Assembly (NCBI GenBank): GCA_025457965.1
Contig: JALOTJ010000014.1
Span: forward strand, 1 to 40,821
Reading direction: 5' to 3'
Origin: Spirochaetota bacterium
GTDB taxonomy: Bacteria > Spirochaetota > UBA4802 > UBA5368
Length of the DNA: 40,821 bases
Shown here piece after piece: positions 22,937 through 30,619 of this stretch; positions within the stretch are counted from its first letter, which is position 1; each line of letters begins with the position of its first letter. The notes below the pieces were generated by a model. It was not told the origin of the DNA. It saw only the letters and a list, made by a program, of their open reading frames with translations, and made no database searches. Position numbers and translations under genes: made by a program.

Positions 22937-22953
22937 AACGGGGATTGACCGGT

Positions 22954-22988
22954 AAAAAGCCCGGCCTGTAAACAGGACCGGGCTTTTT
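22954..22988. terminator. bidirectional terminator after the heme operon
   Basis: AAAAAGCCCGG (22954-22964) and CCGGGCTTTTT (22978-22988) pair perfectly, with CTG/CAG extending the stem inside. It lies 17 bases after the last heme gene and 22 bases before the stop of the convergent acyl-CoA synthetase gene. Confidence 0.93.
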
Positions 22989-23010
22989 CGTGCTTTCCGG
23001 CGGTATGCGC

Positions 23011-24807
23011 CTACTCTGCGTACATGCGGTCGATCATCGGTTTGTAAATCTCGGCGACCGACTTGCGCTTGATCTTCATGGTTGGCGTGATCTCGCCGTC
23101 CTCCACGGTGAATTCCTTCGCGAGGAGGGTGAAGCGCTTGATCTTCTCGAACTCGGCGAATTCCTTCGAGCATTCGGCGATTCGCTTCCGGTATAATTCG
23201 ACAATCTCGGCTTTAGTGATGAGTTCCTCGCGCGTGGAGTGGGTGATTCCTCGCTCTTTCGCGTACTCCACGAGTGCCTCGAAGGAGGGCACTATAAGGG
23301 CGCTGACATACTTGCGCTGGTCGCCGATGACGGCAATCTGTTCGATAAAGTGGTCGGCGCCGACCGTGCTCTCGATGAGCTGCGGCGCGATATACTTGCC
23401 GCCCGAGGTTTTCATGAGGTCCTTGATGCGTTCGGTGATGCGAAGCTCGCCGTTCTCCTCGAAGAAACCGGCGTCGCCCGTGCGGAAGAAGCCGTCGGCG
23501 GTGAAGACCTCCGCGGTCGCCTGGGGCTTCTTGTAGTAGCCCTTCATGACGTTTCCGCCGCGGATGAGGATCTCTCCGTTGGTCTCGTCGATCTTGACCT
23601 CGATATCGGCGAGGGGCTTGCCGACCGCGCCGAATTTGAAGTTATGGGGCTCGTGGCAGGTGACCGTCGCCGTCGTCTCGGTGAGCCCGTAGCCGTAACA
23701 GATAAAGACGCCGGTCGCGTAGAAGAACTCCTCGATCTCCTGCGAGAGCGGGGCCCCGGCGCAGGGGAAGAATTTGATTCTTCCGCCCACCACGTCGCGA
23801 AGCTTCGAGAGGACCAGTTTGTCGGCCAGTTTGTATTTGAGCGCGAGCCAGGGGCCGACGAATTTCCTGTCGCGTTTTTTGACATTGCGCGCCGAGCCGG
23901 TTCGTATGGCCCATTTGAAGAGCTTTTTCTTCGCCGGCGGCGCCGATTCGAGACGGTTTAATACCGTTGCGTAGATTTTCTCGTAGAAGCGCGGGACCGC
24001 GCACATAATGGTGGGCTTGACCTCCTGGATGAACTCCACGATCTTCTTGGTGTCGTCGAGGTAGTTGTTCGTCATGCCGACGGCGAACGCGTAGTAGGTC
24101 CAGATACGCTCGAAGACGTGCGAAAGCGGCAGGAAACAGAGCGAGATATCGTTATCGTTGGGGTCAATGAGCCGCCGGTCGTGGCGTTCCTTCTGGAAGA
24201 TGGTGTTGGAATGCGCGAGCATGACCCCCTTGGGCTCGCCGGTGGTACCCGAGGTGTAAATGATGGTAAGCAGGTCCTCGGGAGTCCCGCGCGACATGCG
24301 CTCGTCGAGTTCCGCGTCGCGGCCGGATTTTCGGCCGATCGCGAGGAAGTCGCTGAAGTACATGACGTCGGCCGATTTGGCGATGGGAAGTTTCTCGTTG
24401 AATACCACGATCTTCTTTAAAAATTCGTTCCTGCCGAAAAGCTGCATGGCCTTGTCGTACTGCTCGCGGTCGCCGACGAAGAGCACGGCGATTTCCGCGT
24501 CGTTGATGATGTATTCCGCCTGTTTCGCCGTGTTGGTCGGGTAGATCGGCACCGGGATGGCCCTTGCGCAGAGTGCGCCGATATCGGCAATACTCCACTC
24601 GGGCATATTTTGCGAGAAAATGCCCGCCGTCTTCTGCTCGCCGATGCCGGCGTCGATAAGCGCCGTGCCGACGGCGCGCACCTGCTCGCCGAACGAGCGC
24701 CAGGAGGTCTCCCGCCATTCACTGCCGGGCTTGCACCTGAGGGCGATGCGATCCCCGTATTTTTCGACCTGCTGCCAGAAAACCTGTGAGTAATGCCGGT
24801 ATTCCAT
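23011..24807 (-). CDS. long-chain acyl-CoA synthetase (AMP-forming)
   Basis: The enzyme activates fatty acids with ATP and coenzyme A via an acyl-adenylate, at the inner face of the membrane. The 598-residue length is typical of FadD15/ACSL-type enzymes. The adenylation P-loop is TIIYTSGTTGEPKGV, followed by CFLPLSHVFER, CYGYGLTETTATVT and the hinge region DGFFRTGDAGFFEENG. ITERIKDLMKTSGGKYIAP gives the C-terminal catalytic Lys region. It starts at ATG 24807, with GGAGG ten bases upstream. The AT-rich upstream block (24870-24930) likely holds its promoter, including a TTGACT at about 24908. The chain-length preference cannot be judged. It is not in an operon: the next gene on the same strand lies 164 bases upstream. 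Confidence 0.92.
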   Translation of the reverse strand: MEYRHYSQVFWQQVEKYGDRIALRCKPGSEWRETSWRSFGEQVRAVGTALIDAGIGEQKTAGIFSQNMPEWSIADIGALCARAIPVPIYPTNTAKQAEYIINDAEIAVLFVGDREQYDKAMQLFGRNEFLKKIVVFNEKLPIAKSADVMYFSDFLAIGRKSGRDAELDERMSRGTPEDLLTIIYTSGTTGEPKGVMLAHSNTIFQKERHDRRLIDPNDNDISLCFLPLSHVFERIWTYYAFAVGMTNNYLDDTKKIVEFIQEVKPTIMCAVPRFYEKIYATVLNRLESAPPAKKKLFKWAIRTGSARNVKKRDRKFVGPWLALKYKLADKLVLSKLRDVVGGRIKFFPCAGAPLSQEIEEFFYATGVFICYGYGLTETTATVTCHEPHNFKFGAVGKPLADIEVKIDETNGEILIRGGNVMKGYYKKPQATAEVFTADGFFRTGDAGFFEENGELRITERIKDLMKTSGGKYIAPQLIESTVGADHFIEQIAVIGDQRKYVSALIVPSFEALVEYAKERGITHSTREELITKAEIVELYRKRIAECSKEFAEFEKIKRFTLLAKEFTVEDGEITPTMKIKRKSVAEIYKPMIDRMYAE

Positions 24808-24971
24808 TGTATTTAATCCTCCCGTAATTGATGTTTCGATTTTAATCCCCGCCAAAAACCGGCGAGGATGCACAAATATTCATGCATTACATTGTATAAT
24901 AAGTCAAGATAATTTAAAATATGATTTTACTGGTGAACCCGCCCCGGGGAGGGGGGAAACGGGGGCGTTGG

Positions 24972-26516
24972 TCATCGGAAATTGAGACAGGCGATAAACT
25001 CGTCATTGAAATCAGGGCGCGTCGAAAGCTCGACGACGCGGAGCCCGTCGCGAAGCGCGCGGCATCCGGCGATGAAGCCGGGATCGACACACGCCCGCTC
25101 GGCCGCGGCGAGGCTGGTATTGCCGAGAAAGCGGTACCGGGCACCCGGAAAATCGGGCAGAAAGCCGAGTTTGCGGAAACTGTCGATGTCGAGGTTCTCA
25201 CCGAAGGCCCCGGCGATGAGGACATGCTCGATTTGCCCGGCATCGTATGCGGCGTCTTTCAACAGGGTGCGAGCAGCGGCCAGGCTAGCGCCCTTCGCGA
25301 GCTGGATGTTGCGGATGTCCTTCTGCGTGATCGCGACGCCATCGGCCAGCAGACAGGCCACGGTGCCGTTTTGCGGTGCGATGCGGCCCCTGAATATCGC
25401 GGACGCCTCCGCCGCGACGCGGTCGATCGCGCCGTTGTCGCGCACAACGCCCTCCCGCAGCATGATCGCCAGCGCGTCGATAATGCCGGTGCCGCAGATT
25501 CCAACCGGCGCACCTCCGCCGATCACGGCAGACTTCAGGCTCCCGTTTTCGACGGTGTAATGATTGATCGCCCCCTCGTCGGCCGTCATGCCGGAGGAGA
25601 TGTTCATTCCCTCGAGCGCCGGCCCCATGGCGCAGGAGGCGGCGTAGACGGTGCCGGCTCCATCGCGCAGAAACATCTCCCCGTTGGTGCCGATGTCGAT
25701 GAAGAAAACGTTTTTTTGAAGACCCATACGGTCCGATATTGCGAGACCGCCAACAAGGTCCCCGCCGAGAAATGCCGAGGCCGAGGGTAGCGCCGCGACA
25801 CGGGCGGAGGGGAGCAGTTCCTTGAGCGAGGCATAACGGTCATAATCGAGTTCGTTCGCGGTGTAGGGGTGCACGCCGAGCGGGCGCACATCGATGCCGA
25901 AGAAGAGGTGCGTCATCGTGGTGTTGCCCGATACGACCAGGAGGCCGATGTCATCCAGCCCCATGCCGCAATAGGAAAGCCCGGTACGAATGGACACGGC
26001 AACCGCGCCGCGGATGACGCGTGCAAGCGATTCGCGGACGAGTGGATCGGAGGATGCGGCGATGCGTCCGATGACGTCGTGGCCATGGCGCCGCTGCGGG
26101 TTCAGAAATGATTCGAGCGGATACGTCACGCCGTCAGCTCGTTCCACGAGCGACAGTTGAACCATCGTTGTTCCGATATCGAGCGCAACGGCCGGATCGC
26201 GCAGGCGCGGGGGCGGCGGCTTCCCCGGTCGGGCGGCCGATTTTGCGGCGGGGACAAACACCGTCATGTCGCCCGTGATTGAGGCGCGGCACGCAAGACG
26301 GGAGAGCGGTTCCGAGGGGAAGAACCTGTCCTCGGCGGCGGAGCGTCCGGGTGCGCCCGATTCGATCAGCACGCCGCATTTACCGCAGACGCCCTTGCCG
26401 CCGCAGGGCGTTCGAAGGAAGGCCCCCATGTCGGCGAGCGCATCGATGAGCGGCGTGCCTTCATCGAATTCACGGGACTCGCCGCCGGGTTGAATCGTTA
26501 AACGGTGTTTTTCCAT
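24972..26516 (-). CDS. RACo-like ferredoxin-ASKHA protein (corrinoid protein reductive activator family)
   Basis: A 514-residue protein with an N-terminal plant-type [2Fe-2S] domain and a C-terminal ASKHA ATPase domain (DUF4445). The cluster ligands are C38, C44, C47 (CGGKGVCGKC) and C76 (RLACRAS). ATPase motifs: VALDIGTTMVQLSL, VVSGNTTMTHLF, FIDIGTNGEMFL, CAMGPALEGMNIS, GICGTGIIDAL and LIAGAFGENLD. Characterised relatives (RACo, RamA) use ATP to re-reduce an inactive Co(II) corrinoid to Co(I) in methyltransferases. No corrinoid protein or methyltransferase lies nearby, so the partner is unknown. The start ATG 26516 has no clear binding site; GTG 26534 is in frame. It lies head to head with the GlgD-like gene. 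Confidence 0.85.
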   Translation of the reverse strand: MEKHRLTIQPGGESREFDEGTPLIDALADMGAFLRTPCGGKGVCGKCGVLIESGAPGRSAAEDRFFPSEPLSRLACRASITGDMTVFVPAAKSAARPGKPPPPRLRDPAVALDIGTTMVQLSLVERADGVTYPLESFLNPQRRHGHDVIGRIAASSDPLVRESLARVIRGAVAVSIRTGLSYCGMGLDDIGLLVVSGNTTMTHLFFGIDVRPLGVHPYTANELDYDRYASLKELLPSARVAALPSASAFLGGDLVGGLAISDRMGLQKNVFFIDIGTNGEMFLRDGAGTVYAASCAMGPALEGMNISSGMTADEGAINHYTVENGSLKSAVIGGGAPVGICGTGIIDALAIMLREGVVRDNGAIDRVAAEASAIFRGRIAPQNGTVACLLADGVAITQKDIRNIQLAKGASLAAARTLLKDAAYDAGQIEHVLIAGAFGENLDIDSFRKLGFLPDFPGARYRFLGNTSLAAAERACVDPGFIAGCRALRDGLRVVELSTRPDFNDEFIACLNFR

Positions 26517-26614
26517 TACGGTGGGTTGTTGCACGCACGGGCGGCGAAATCAAACGATTTTTCGCCCATCGGCCTGGATATATCCGTGCGCTCCGCGGGA
26601 GGCGGGTTTTTTAA

Positions 26615-26642
26615 TTGCTTTTTAATCCCAAACTTTTATAAA
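26615..26642 (+). promoter_or_regulatory. sigma70-type promoter candidate for the GlgD-like gene
   Basis: TTGCTT (26615-26620), a 16-base spacer and TATAAA (26637-26642), 45 bases before the ATG at 26687. Confidence 0.5.
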
Positions 26643-26686
26643 TAGCTAGCATCGCGTCACCGAGGCGCTCCCGGCACAGGGCATTT

Positions 26687-27859
26687 ATGGACGATTTCAC
26701 CATCATTTCGTATCCAGGAACACGAGACGAGTCACTTCTTTCCCTGGCGGAGGAACGCTCGAAATACCTGATGCCCTTCGGTGGGCGGTTCCGCATCGTC
26801 GATTTTACCATACGAAATTCAGCCTCCTCGGGCGCGCGCCACACCATTATCTACAACAACTACGAGGACGGCCTCGAATCATATGTTGAGAATTACGGGC
26901 CGTTTAAGGACAAGAAGTTCCCCGCCATAAAGGTCGTTTCGCGCGGATACTCCGACGTCAAGTTCTGCTACAACCTGGTGATGGACAGCAATACCGATTA
27001 CTATATCATCTATAACGGTGACAATCCGTCGATCATTGATTTCTCCGAGCTTATCGAAAAATACAAAAAAAGGAAGAAGGCCGGGGCGATGCTCTTCAGT
27101 ATGAAGACATCGAGCAAAGAGTCGATGGCCTACACCATCCTCATCACCAATCAGAAGAGCCTTCTTTCGGTCATCAACGAGGCGATGGACGAAGGCAGAC
27201 ACGCGCCCAATCTCTTCGAGATGATAATAAACTCCCTCATAAACAGGGGAATACGCCGGGAGGTGATGAGCGCGCATTACTGGCCCATAAAGAGCATCCC
27301 GGATTACTACAGGTTCAATATGTCGCTGATGAGGAGCAGTGACATCTTCAATCGCGTTTTCGGCGATCCTGTCATGAGGGGGTTCATCCCACGGGAGGGC
27401 TTCGCGTTTCTCGGAAAGCACGCAAAAGTGGCCGGCTCTTTCGTCAGCGACAACTGCGTCATCAGGGGGACCGTGCAGAACTCCATCATTTTCCCCGGTG
27501 TCGAGATTGACGAAAAGGCGACGGTAAAGGACTCGATTGTGCTTCCCTTCAACCGGATCGGCGCGGGCGCGCACGTCGTCAAATCGGTGATCGACGAGCG
27601 GACGCCCCCGCAAAAGGACGCCCAGACGGATAGCCGGTATACCATCGGGAGCCGCTCGCATGTAGGTTCCGAGCACGAGCAGCTGAAGAGCAAGGACTTC
27701 CCCAGGTCGATCTTCCAGAGCATAACGCTCATCGGCAAGGATTCGAGCATACCTGATGGCGCCCGTGTGGGAGGGGCGTGTTACGTATCGTCGGGAAGCG
27801 GGGTCGAGTTCTTCGCCAAAAGCAAGTATCTTTATGATGGTCTGTCGGTTGTAAAATGA
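26687..27859 (+). CDS. GlgD-like ADP-glucose pyrophosphorylase homologue without catalytic loop
   Basis: A 390-residue homologue of glucose-1-phosphate adenylyltransferase (GlgC/GlgD), with an N-terminal nucleotidyltransferase fold and a C-terminal left-handed beta-helix. Family matches are EERSKYLMPFGGRFRIVDFT (compare AKPAVPFGGKYRIIDF in GlgC), YYIIYNGDNPSIIDFSEL and the hexapeptide-like CVIRGTVQNSIIFPGVEI. The nucleotide-binding GGxGTRL loop is replaced by SYPGTRDES, missing the paired glycines. That suggests a non-catalytic, regulatory subunit, as in Firmicute GlgD. GlgC itself is not in the window. The ATG 26687 is preceded by AGGG. The neighbour downstream is a rhomboid protease, probably unrelated in function. 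Confidence 0.78.
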   Translation: MDDFTIISYPGTRDESLLSLAEERSKYLMPFGGRFRIVDFTIRNSASSGARHTIIYNNYEDGLESYVENYGPFKDKKFPAIKVVSRGYSDVKFCYNLVMDSNTDYYIIYNGDNPSIIDFSELIEKYKKRKKAGAMLFSMKTSSKESMAYTILITNQKSLLSVINEAMDEGRHAPNLFEMIINSLINRGIRREVMSAHYWPIKSIPDYYRFNMSLMRSSDIFNRVFGDPVMRGFIPREGFAFLGKHAKVAGSFVSDNCVIRGTVQNSIIFPGVEIDEKATVKDSIVLPFNRIGAGAHVVKSVIDERTPPQKDAQTDSRYTIGSRSHVGSEHEQLKSKDFPRSIFQSITLIGKDSSIPDGARVGGACYVSSGSGVEFFAKSKYLYDGLSVVK

Positions 27860-27931
27860 GACTTGGCCGGGCGGCTTCGCTTCGCCATGTCGCAGCCAAC
27901 TCATTGAAAATTACGACGCCGGGGACACCTC

Positions 27932-28573
27932 ATGTTCATTCCCTATAAGGACGAGAATCCTACCGGCCGTTTCGCGGTCGTGACCTTCATTCTCATCGTC
28001 GCCAATTGTATTGCGTTTGCCTATCAGGTTTTTGGCCCCGGAGGTTTCGAGGAAATTACCTCAAGGTATGCGTTCAATCCCGTCTACCTGAGCGGAGAGA
28101 ACGGCGGCGCCCCGTTCCCGATGCCCGGGTCCCTGCTGACGCTCGTCTCTTATATGTTTTGTCACGGCGGGCTTTCGCACATAGGGTTCAACATGCTGTT
28201 CCTCTGGATATTCGGCAACAATGTGGAGGACCGCATGACGCGCGGCGGGTACCTCATTTTCTACCTGATTACGGGAATTATCGCCGCGCTCGCGTTCGCG
28301 GCCCAGGCCCCGGAGGCGGATGTTCCGCTGGTGGGTGCTTCCGGCGCCGTATCGGGGGTGCTTGGTGCGTATCTGTTCATGTTCCCGCTGGCGCGAATAC
28401 ATGTATGGATGCTTCTCTTTACCATGCGGATGCCGGCACTCCTGTTCGTGCCCATATGGTTTCTTCTCCAGATTTCCGGGTTGCTCGGGGGGGCGGACAG
28501 CGTCGCGTGGATCAGTCACATCGCCGGGTTCGTCGTGGGCGCCCTGCTGTTCAAACTGTTTTCCGTAGAGTGA
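27932..28573 (+). CDS. rhomboid-family intramembrane serine protease
   Basis: A 213-residue membrane protein with six predicted helices that cleaves transmembrane segments of other proteins. The conserved loop FCHGGLSHIGFNMLFLWIFG contains the HxxxHxxxN-type block. The catalytic Ser is in VGASGAVSGVLGAY (GxSG) and the catalytic His in WISHIAGFVVGAL. The N-terminal MFIPYKDENPT is typical of bacterial rhomboids of this length, and no extra domain is attached. The ATG 27932 follows a GGGGA-type binding site. It lies 72 bases after the GlgD-like gene and 68 bases before the next, so co-transcription with either is possible. Substrates are unknown. Confidence 0.9.
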   Translation: MFIPYKDENPTGRFAVVTFILIVANCIAFAYQVFGPGGFEEITSRYAFNPVYLSGENGGAPFPMPGSLLTLVSYMFCHGGLSHIGFNMLFLWIFGNNVEDRMTRGGYLIFYLITGIIAALAFAAQAPEADVPLVGASGAVSGVLGAYLFMFPLARIHVWMLLFTMRMPALLFVPIWFLLQISGLLGGADSVAWISHIAGFVVGALLFKLFSVE

Positions 28574-28641
28574 AGATGAAGCTGGCGATGCCGCGTTGGC
28601 GCCGGTGGCGGGTGCGTCATTCGTTTCGAGGAGGCGGAAAA

Positions 28642-30312
28642 ATGAGAAAGATGGCGGTACTGCTTCTCTGTCTTTCGGTATCGGCTCCGCTCTTGGCCGC
28701 CGAAGTCGCCGTGATTCCCTACCGGATAGAGAACTCATCGGATCAATTTAACGAGACCACCGGCGCGGAGTATGCGAAGCTGCTCGGCCTGGCGCTGCTG
28801 CTGAAAAAAGGGATAGAGCCCTATTCACCAAGGGAGCTCGAAGTCGACATGAAAAGTTTCTCGATAGATCCGCGGCGCTCGATAACCGGCGAATCCCTGG
28901 ACGCGCTCGGACGGGGCCGTTTCATCGATCTGATACTCACGGGCACCCTGTCCCGTTCGGGCGGTGTCTACACCTCCGAATCCGTGCTGTACTCCACATC
29001 GCAGCGGAAGGTCATCTCGAGGGAACGGATGCGCGCGGACGGCCTTTTCGCGCTCGCGGAGAAAGACATCCGCGAGATCTTCGTCACTTACCCGGATCGT
29101 GCCGCCCCCGGTGCGGGGACCGCGTCAATAGACGTCGCCCTGGTTCTGGATACATCGTATAACGTGTCACGCGACTGGGATGCCATTAAAACCGGGATCT
29201 CCACGTTCGCCTCCGGCGTTTCCGGCGACTGGGAGGCATCTCTTCGCGTGTATGTGGTTCCGTTTTCCGATATTCTGACCGCGCCCAGGGCCGCGCGCGC
29301 CATAACATCCCCCCTGTCTCTCAAACAGGACCTTGCCGCCATCGGGCCCAAAGGCGGAGCGGGTCCGGCCGCCCTCGGCGGAGCGCTCGCGCATGCGATC
29401 GACGGGGTCCCCTGGCGCGCGGAGGCGAAGAAGGTCCTTCTGGTGATCTCGAATTCGCCCGCGCGCGACGTTTCCCGGGCCGAACGCTACGCGCTTAAGG
29501 CGCGTAAAAAGGGCATCGCGATCTACACGCTGCCGCTCGGTCGTATCGGGCGCGACGAGGCCGAGGCGATGCGGCAGGTGGCCATTACCGGGCGCGGGCG
29601 CTCCCTGCCCGCCGCCTACCGACAGCGTGTCTATGACGCGGAAGGTAAGGCGATCGACCTCTTCATGCAGTCAGGCCGTCTGTTCCATGCGCGAAGCTTC
29701 GGGGATCAGTGGAAAAGCGGTTTGTTCGTTGAGGGTGAGGGGGGAAGGACCGTCCGCCCGAAGCCTTTCCTGTCGGAATTGTTCTACGACGAAAAACGCC
29801 ACGACGTCAACGCCTATACGATGGGAGAGCGCTACGGCGATATCGCCGGTGTCCGCCTGATAAACCGGGAGCGGCTGGAAAGCAACATCGACACCCTGCT
29901 TGCGGAGATCGGAGAGGCGCATGCCGTAAGGATCGCCAGGGGCGGCGCGGGAAAGGCGGTGGCCAAGGTGCTGCTTGCCGACGAGCGCCTTTCTATCTGG
30001 CTTTCGCTCTCCGACCGGGCGCTTGTCGGGTTTTTCGAAAAGCAGGCCGCCCAGGGGCGCTATGTCACGCTCGGGGTGATGGTGAGGATGCGACCCGACG
30101 AGCCCTACGGGTTCGATTTCAGCCCGCGGCGGATCGTGACGGGCCTTGAGGCCGAGCATGTTCCCGGTATGGCGATGACGACGCTTAGAGAGATCATGGG
30201 CAAGCCCGAATACTACACGGCAAGCGGACTCATGCGCCCGCCGGTGTGGTTTATCCGCGTGAAGATCGAACGCATCGAACGGCTCAGGGACGAGGCGGAC
30301 ATCAGGGACTGA
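28642..30312 (+). CDS. exported protein with TolB-N-like and degenerate VWA domains
   Basis: A 556-residue secreted protein. It starts at ATG 28642, behind GAGGCGG, with a signal peptide MRKMAVLLLCLSVSAPLLAA. Residues about 21-150 form a TolB-N/FlgO-like domain (VAVIPYRIENSS, then FIDLILTGTLSRSGG). Residues about 175-330 look like a von Willebrand A domain (DVALVLDTSYNVSRDWD, later KKVLLVISNSPARD). Its metal site is degenerate: the DxSxS motif reads DTSYN. The C-terminal part has no family I recognise. The N-terminal domain type is shared with the two tandem proteins at 2426-5508, which suggests an envelope role. The function is unknown. Confidence 0.72.
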   Translation: MRKMAVLLLCLSVSAPLLAAEVAVIPYRIENSSDQFNETTGAEYAKLLGLALLLKKGIEPYSPRELEVDMKSFSIDPRRSITGESLDALGRGRFIDLILTGTLSRSGGVYTSESVLYSTSQRKVISRERMRADGLFALAEKDIREIFVTYPDRAAPGAGTASIDVALVLDTSYNVSRDWDAIKTGISTFASGVSGDWEASLRVYVVPFSDILTAPRAARAITSPLSLKQDLAAIGPKGGAGPAALGGALAHAIDGVPWRAEAKKVLLVISNSPARDVSRAERYALKARKKGIAIYTLPLGRIGRDEAEAMRQVAITGRGRSLPAAYRQRVYDAEGKAIDLFMQSGRLFHARSFGDQWKSGLFVEGEGGRTVRPKPFLSELFYDEKRHDVNAYTMGERYGDIAGVRLINRERLESNIDTLLAEIGEAHAVRIARGGAGKAVAKVLLADERLSIWLSLSDRALVGFFEKQAAQGRYVTLGVMVRMRPDEPYGFDFSPRRIVTGLEAEHVPGMAMTTLREIMGKPEYYTASGLMRPPVWFIRVKIERIERLRDEADIRD

Positions 30313-30619
30313 CGAACCGCTGCACCGGGGGTCGACGGGCCTTGAAAGGCATTTTTACCTTTTTAAAGGTCAAGCGGAGCATCTTCCGGATATAAGCCAC
30401 TGGCTCAACTTTTACGCTTGACGATCGGCGTTTGATAGTGTACATTACGATTGTTGCATGGTTCGGGGTTGTTCAGGTTTTCCCGGCTACAAAGATATTT
30501 TTTTATAAAGAAATCGGAAAAGTTGTTCCTCTTTGTGCTTGCAGTATACCATCCGGCATCCACGTACGTCCGTCGATTTATCGCCTGCCTTTCTGTTATA
30601 ACGTCTGGAGGATGTTACT
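30313..30619. other. spacer upstream of clpB
   Basis: No gene seen. It carries a weak hairpin after the VWA gene (GCCT, TGAA, AGGC followed by ATTTTT at about 30340-30357) and the clpB promoter candidate. No CIRCE element or clear heat-shock sigma32 promoter was found. Confidence 0.4.
30418..30446 (+). promoter_or_regulatory. sigma70-type promoter candidate for clpB
   Basis: TTGACG (30418-30423), a 17-base spacer and TACATT (30441-30446). This gives a leader of about 165 bases before the clpB start. Confidence 0.45.

Noticed and set aside
30447-30619. Heat-shock control element (CIRCE or sigma32 box) before clpB
   Set aside because: Neither the TTAGCACTC-type inverted repeat nor a CTTGAA/CCCCAT pair was found on inspection.
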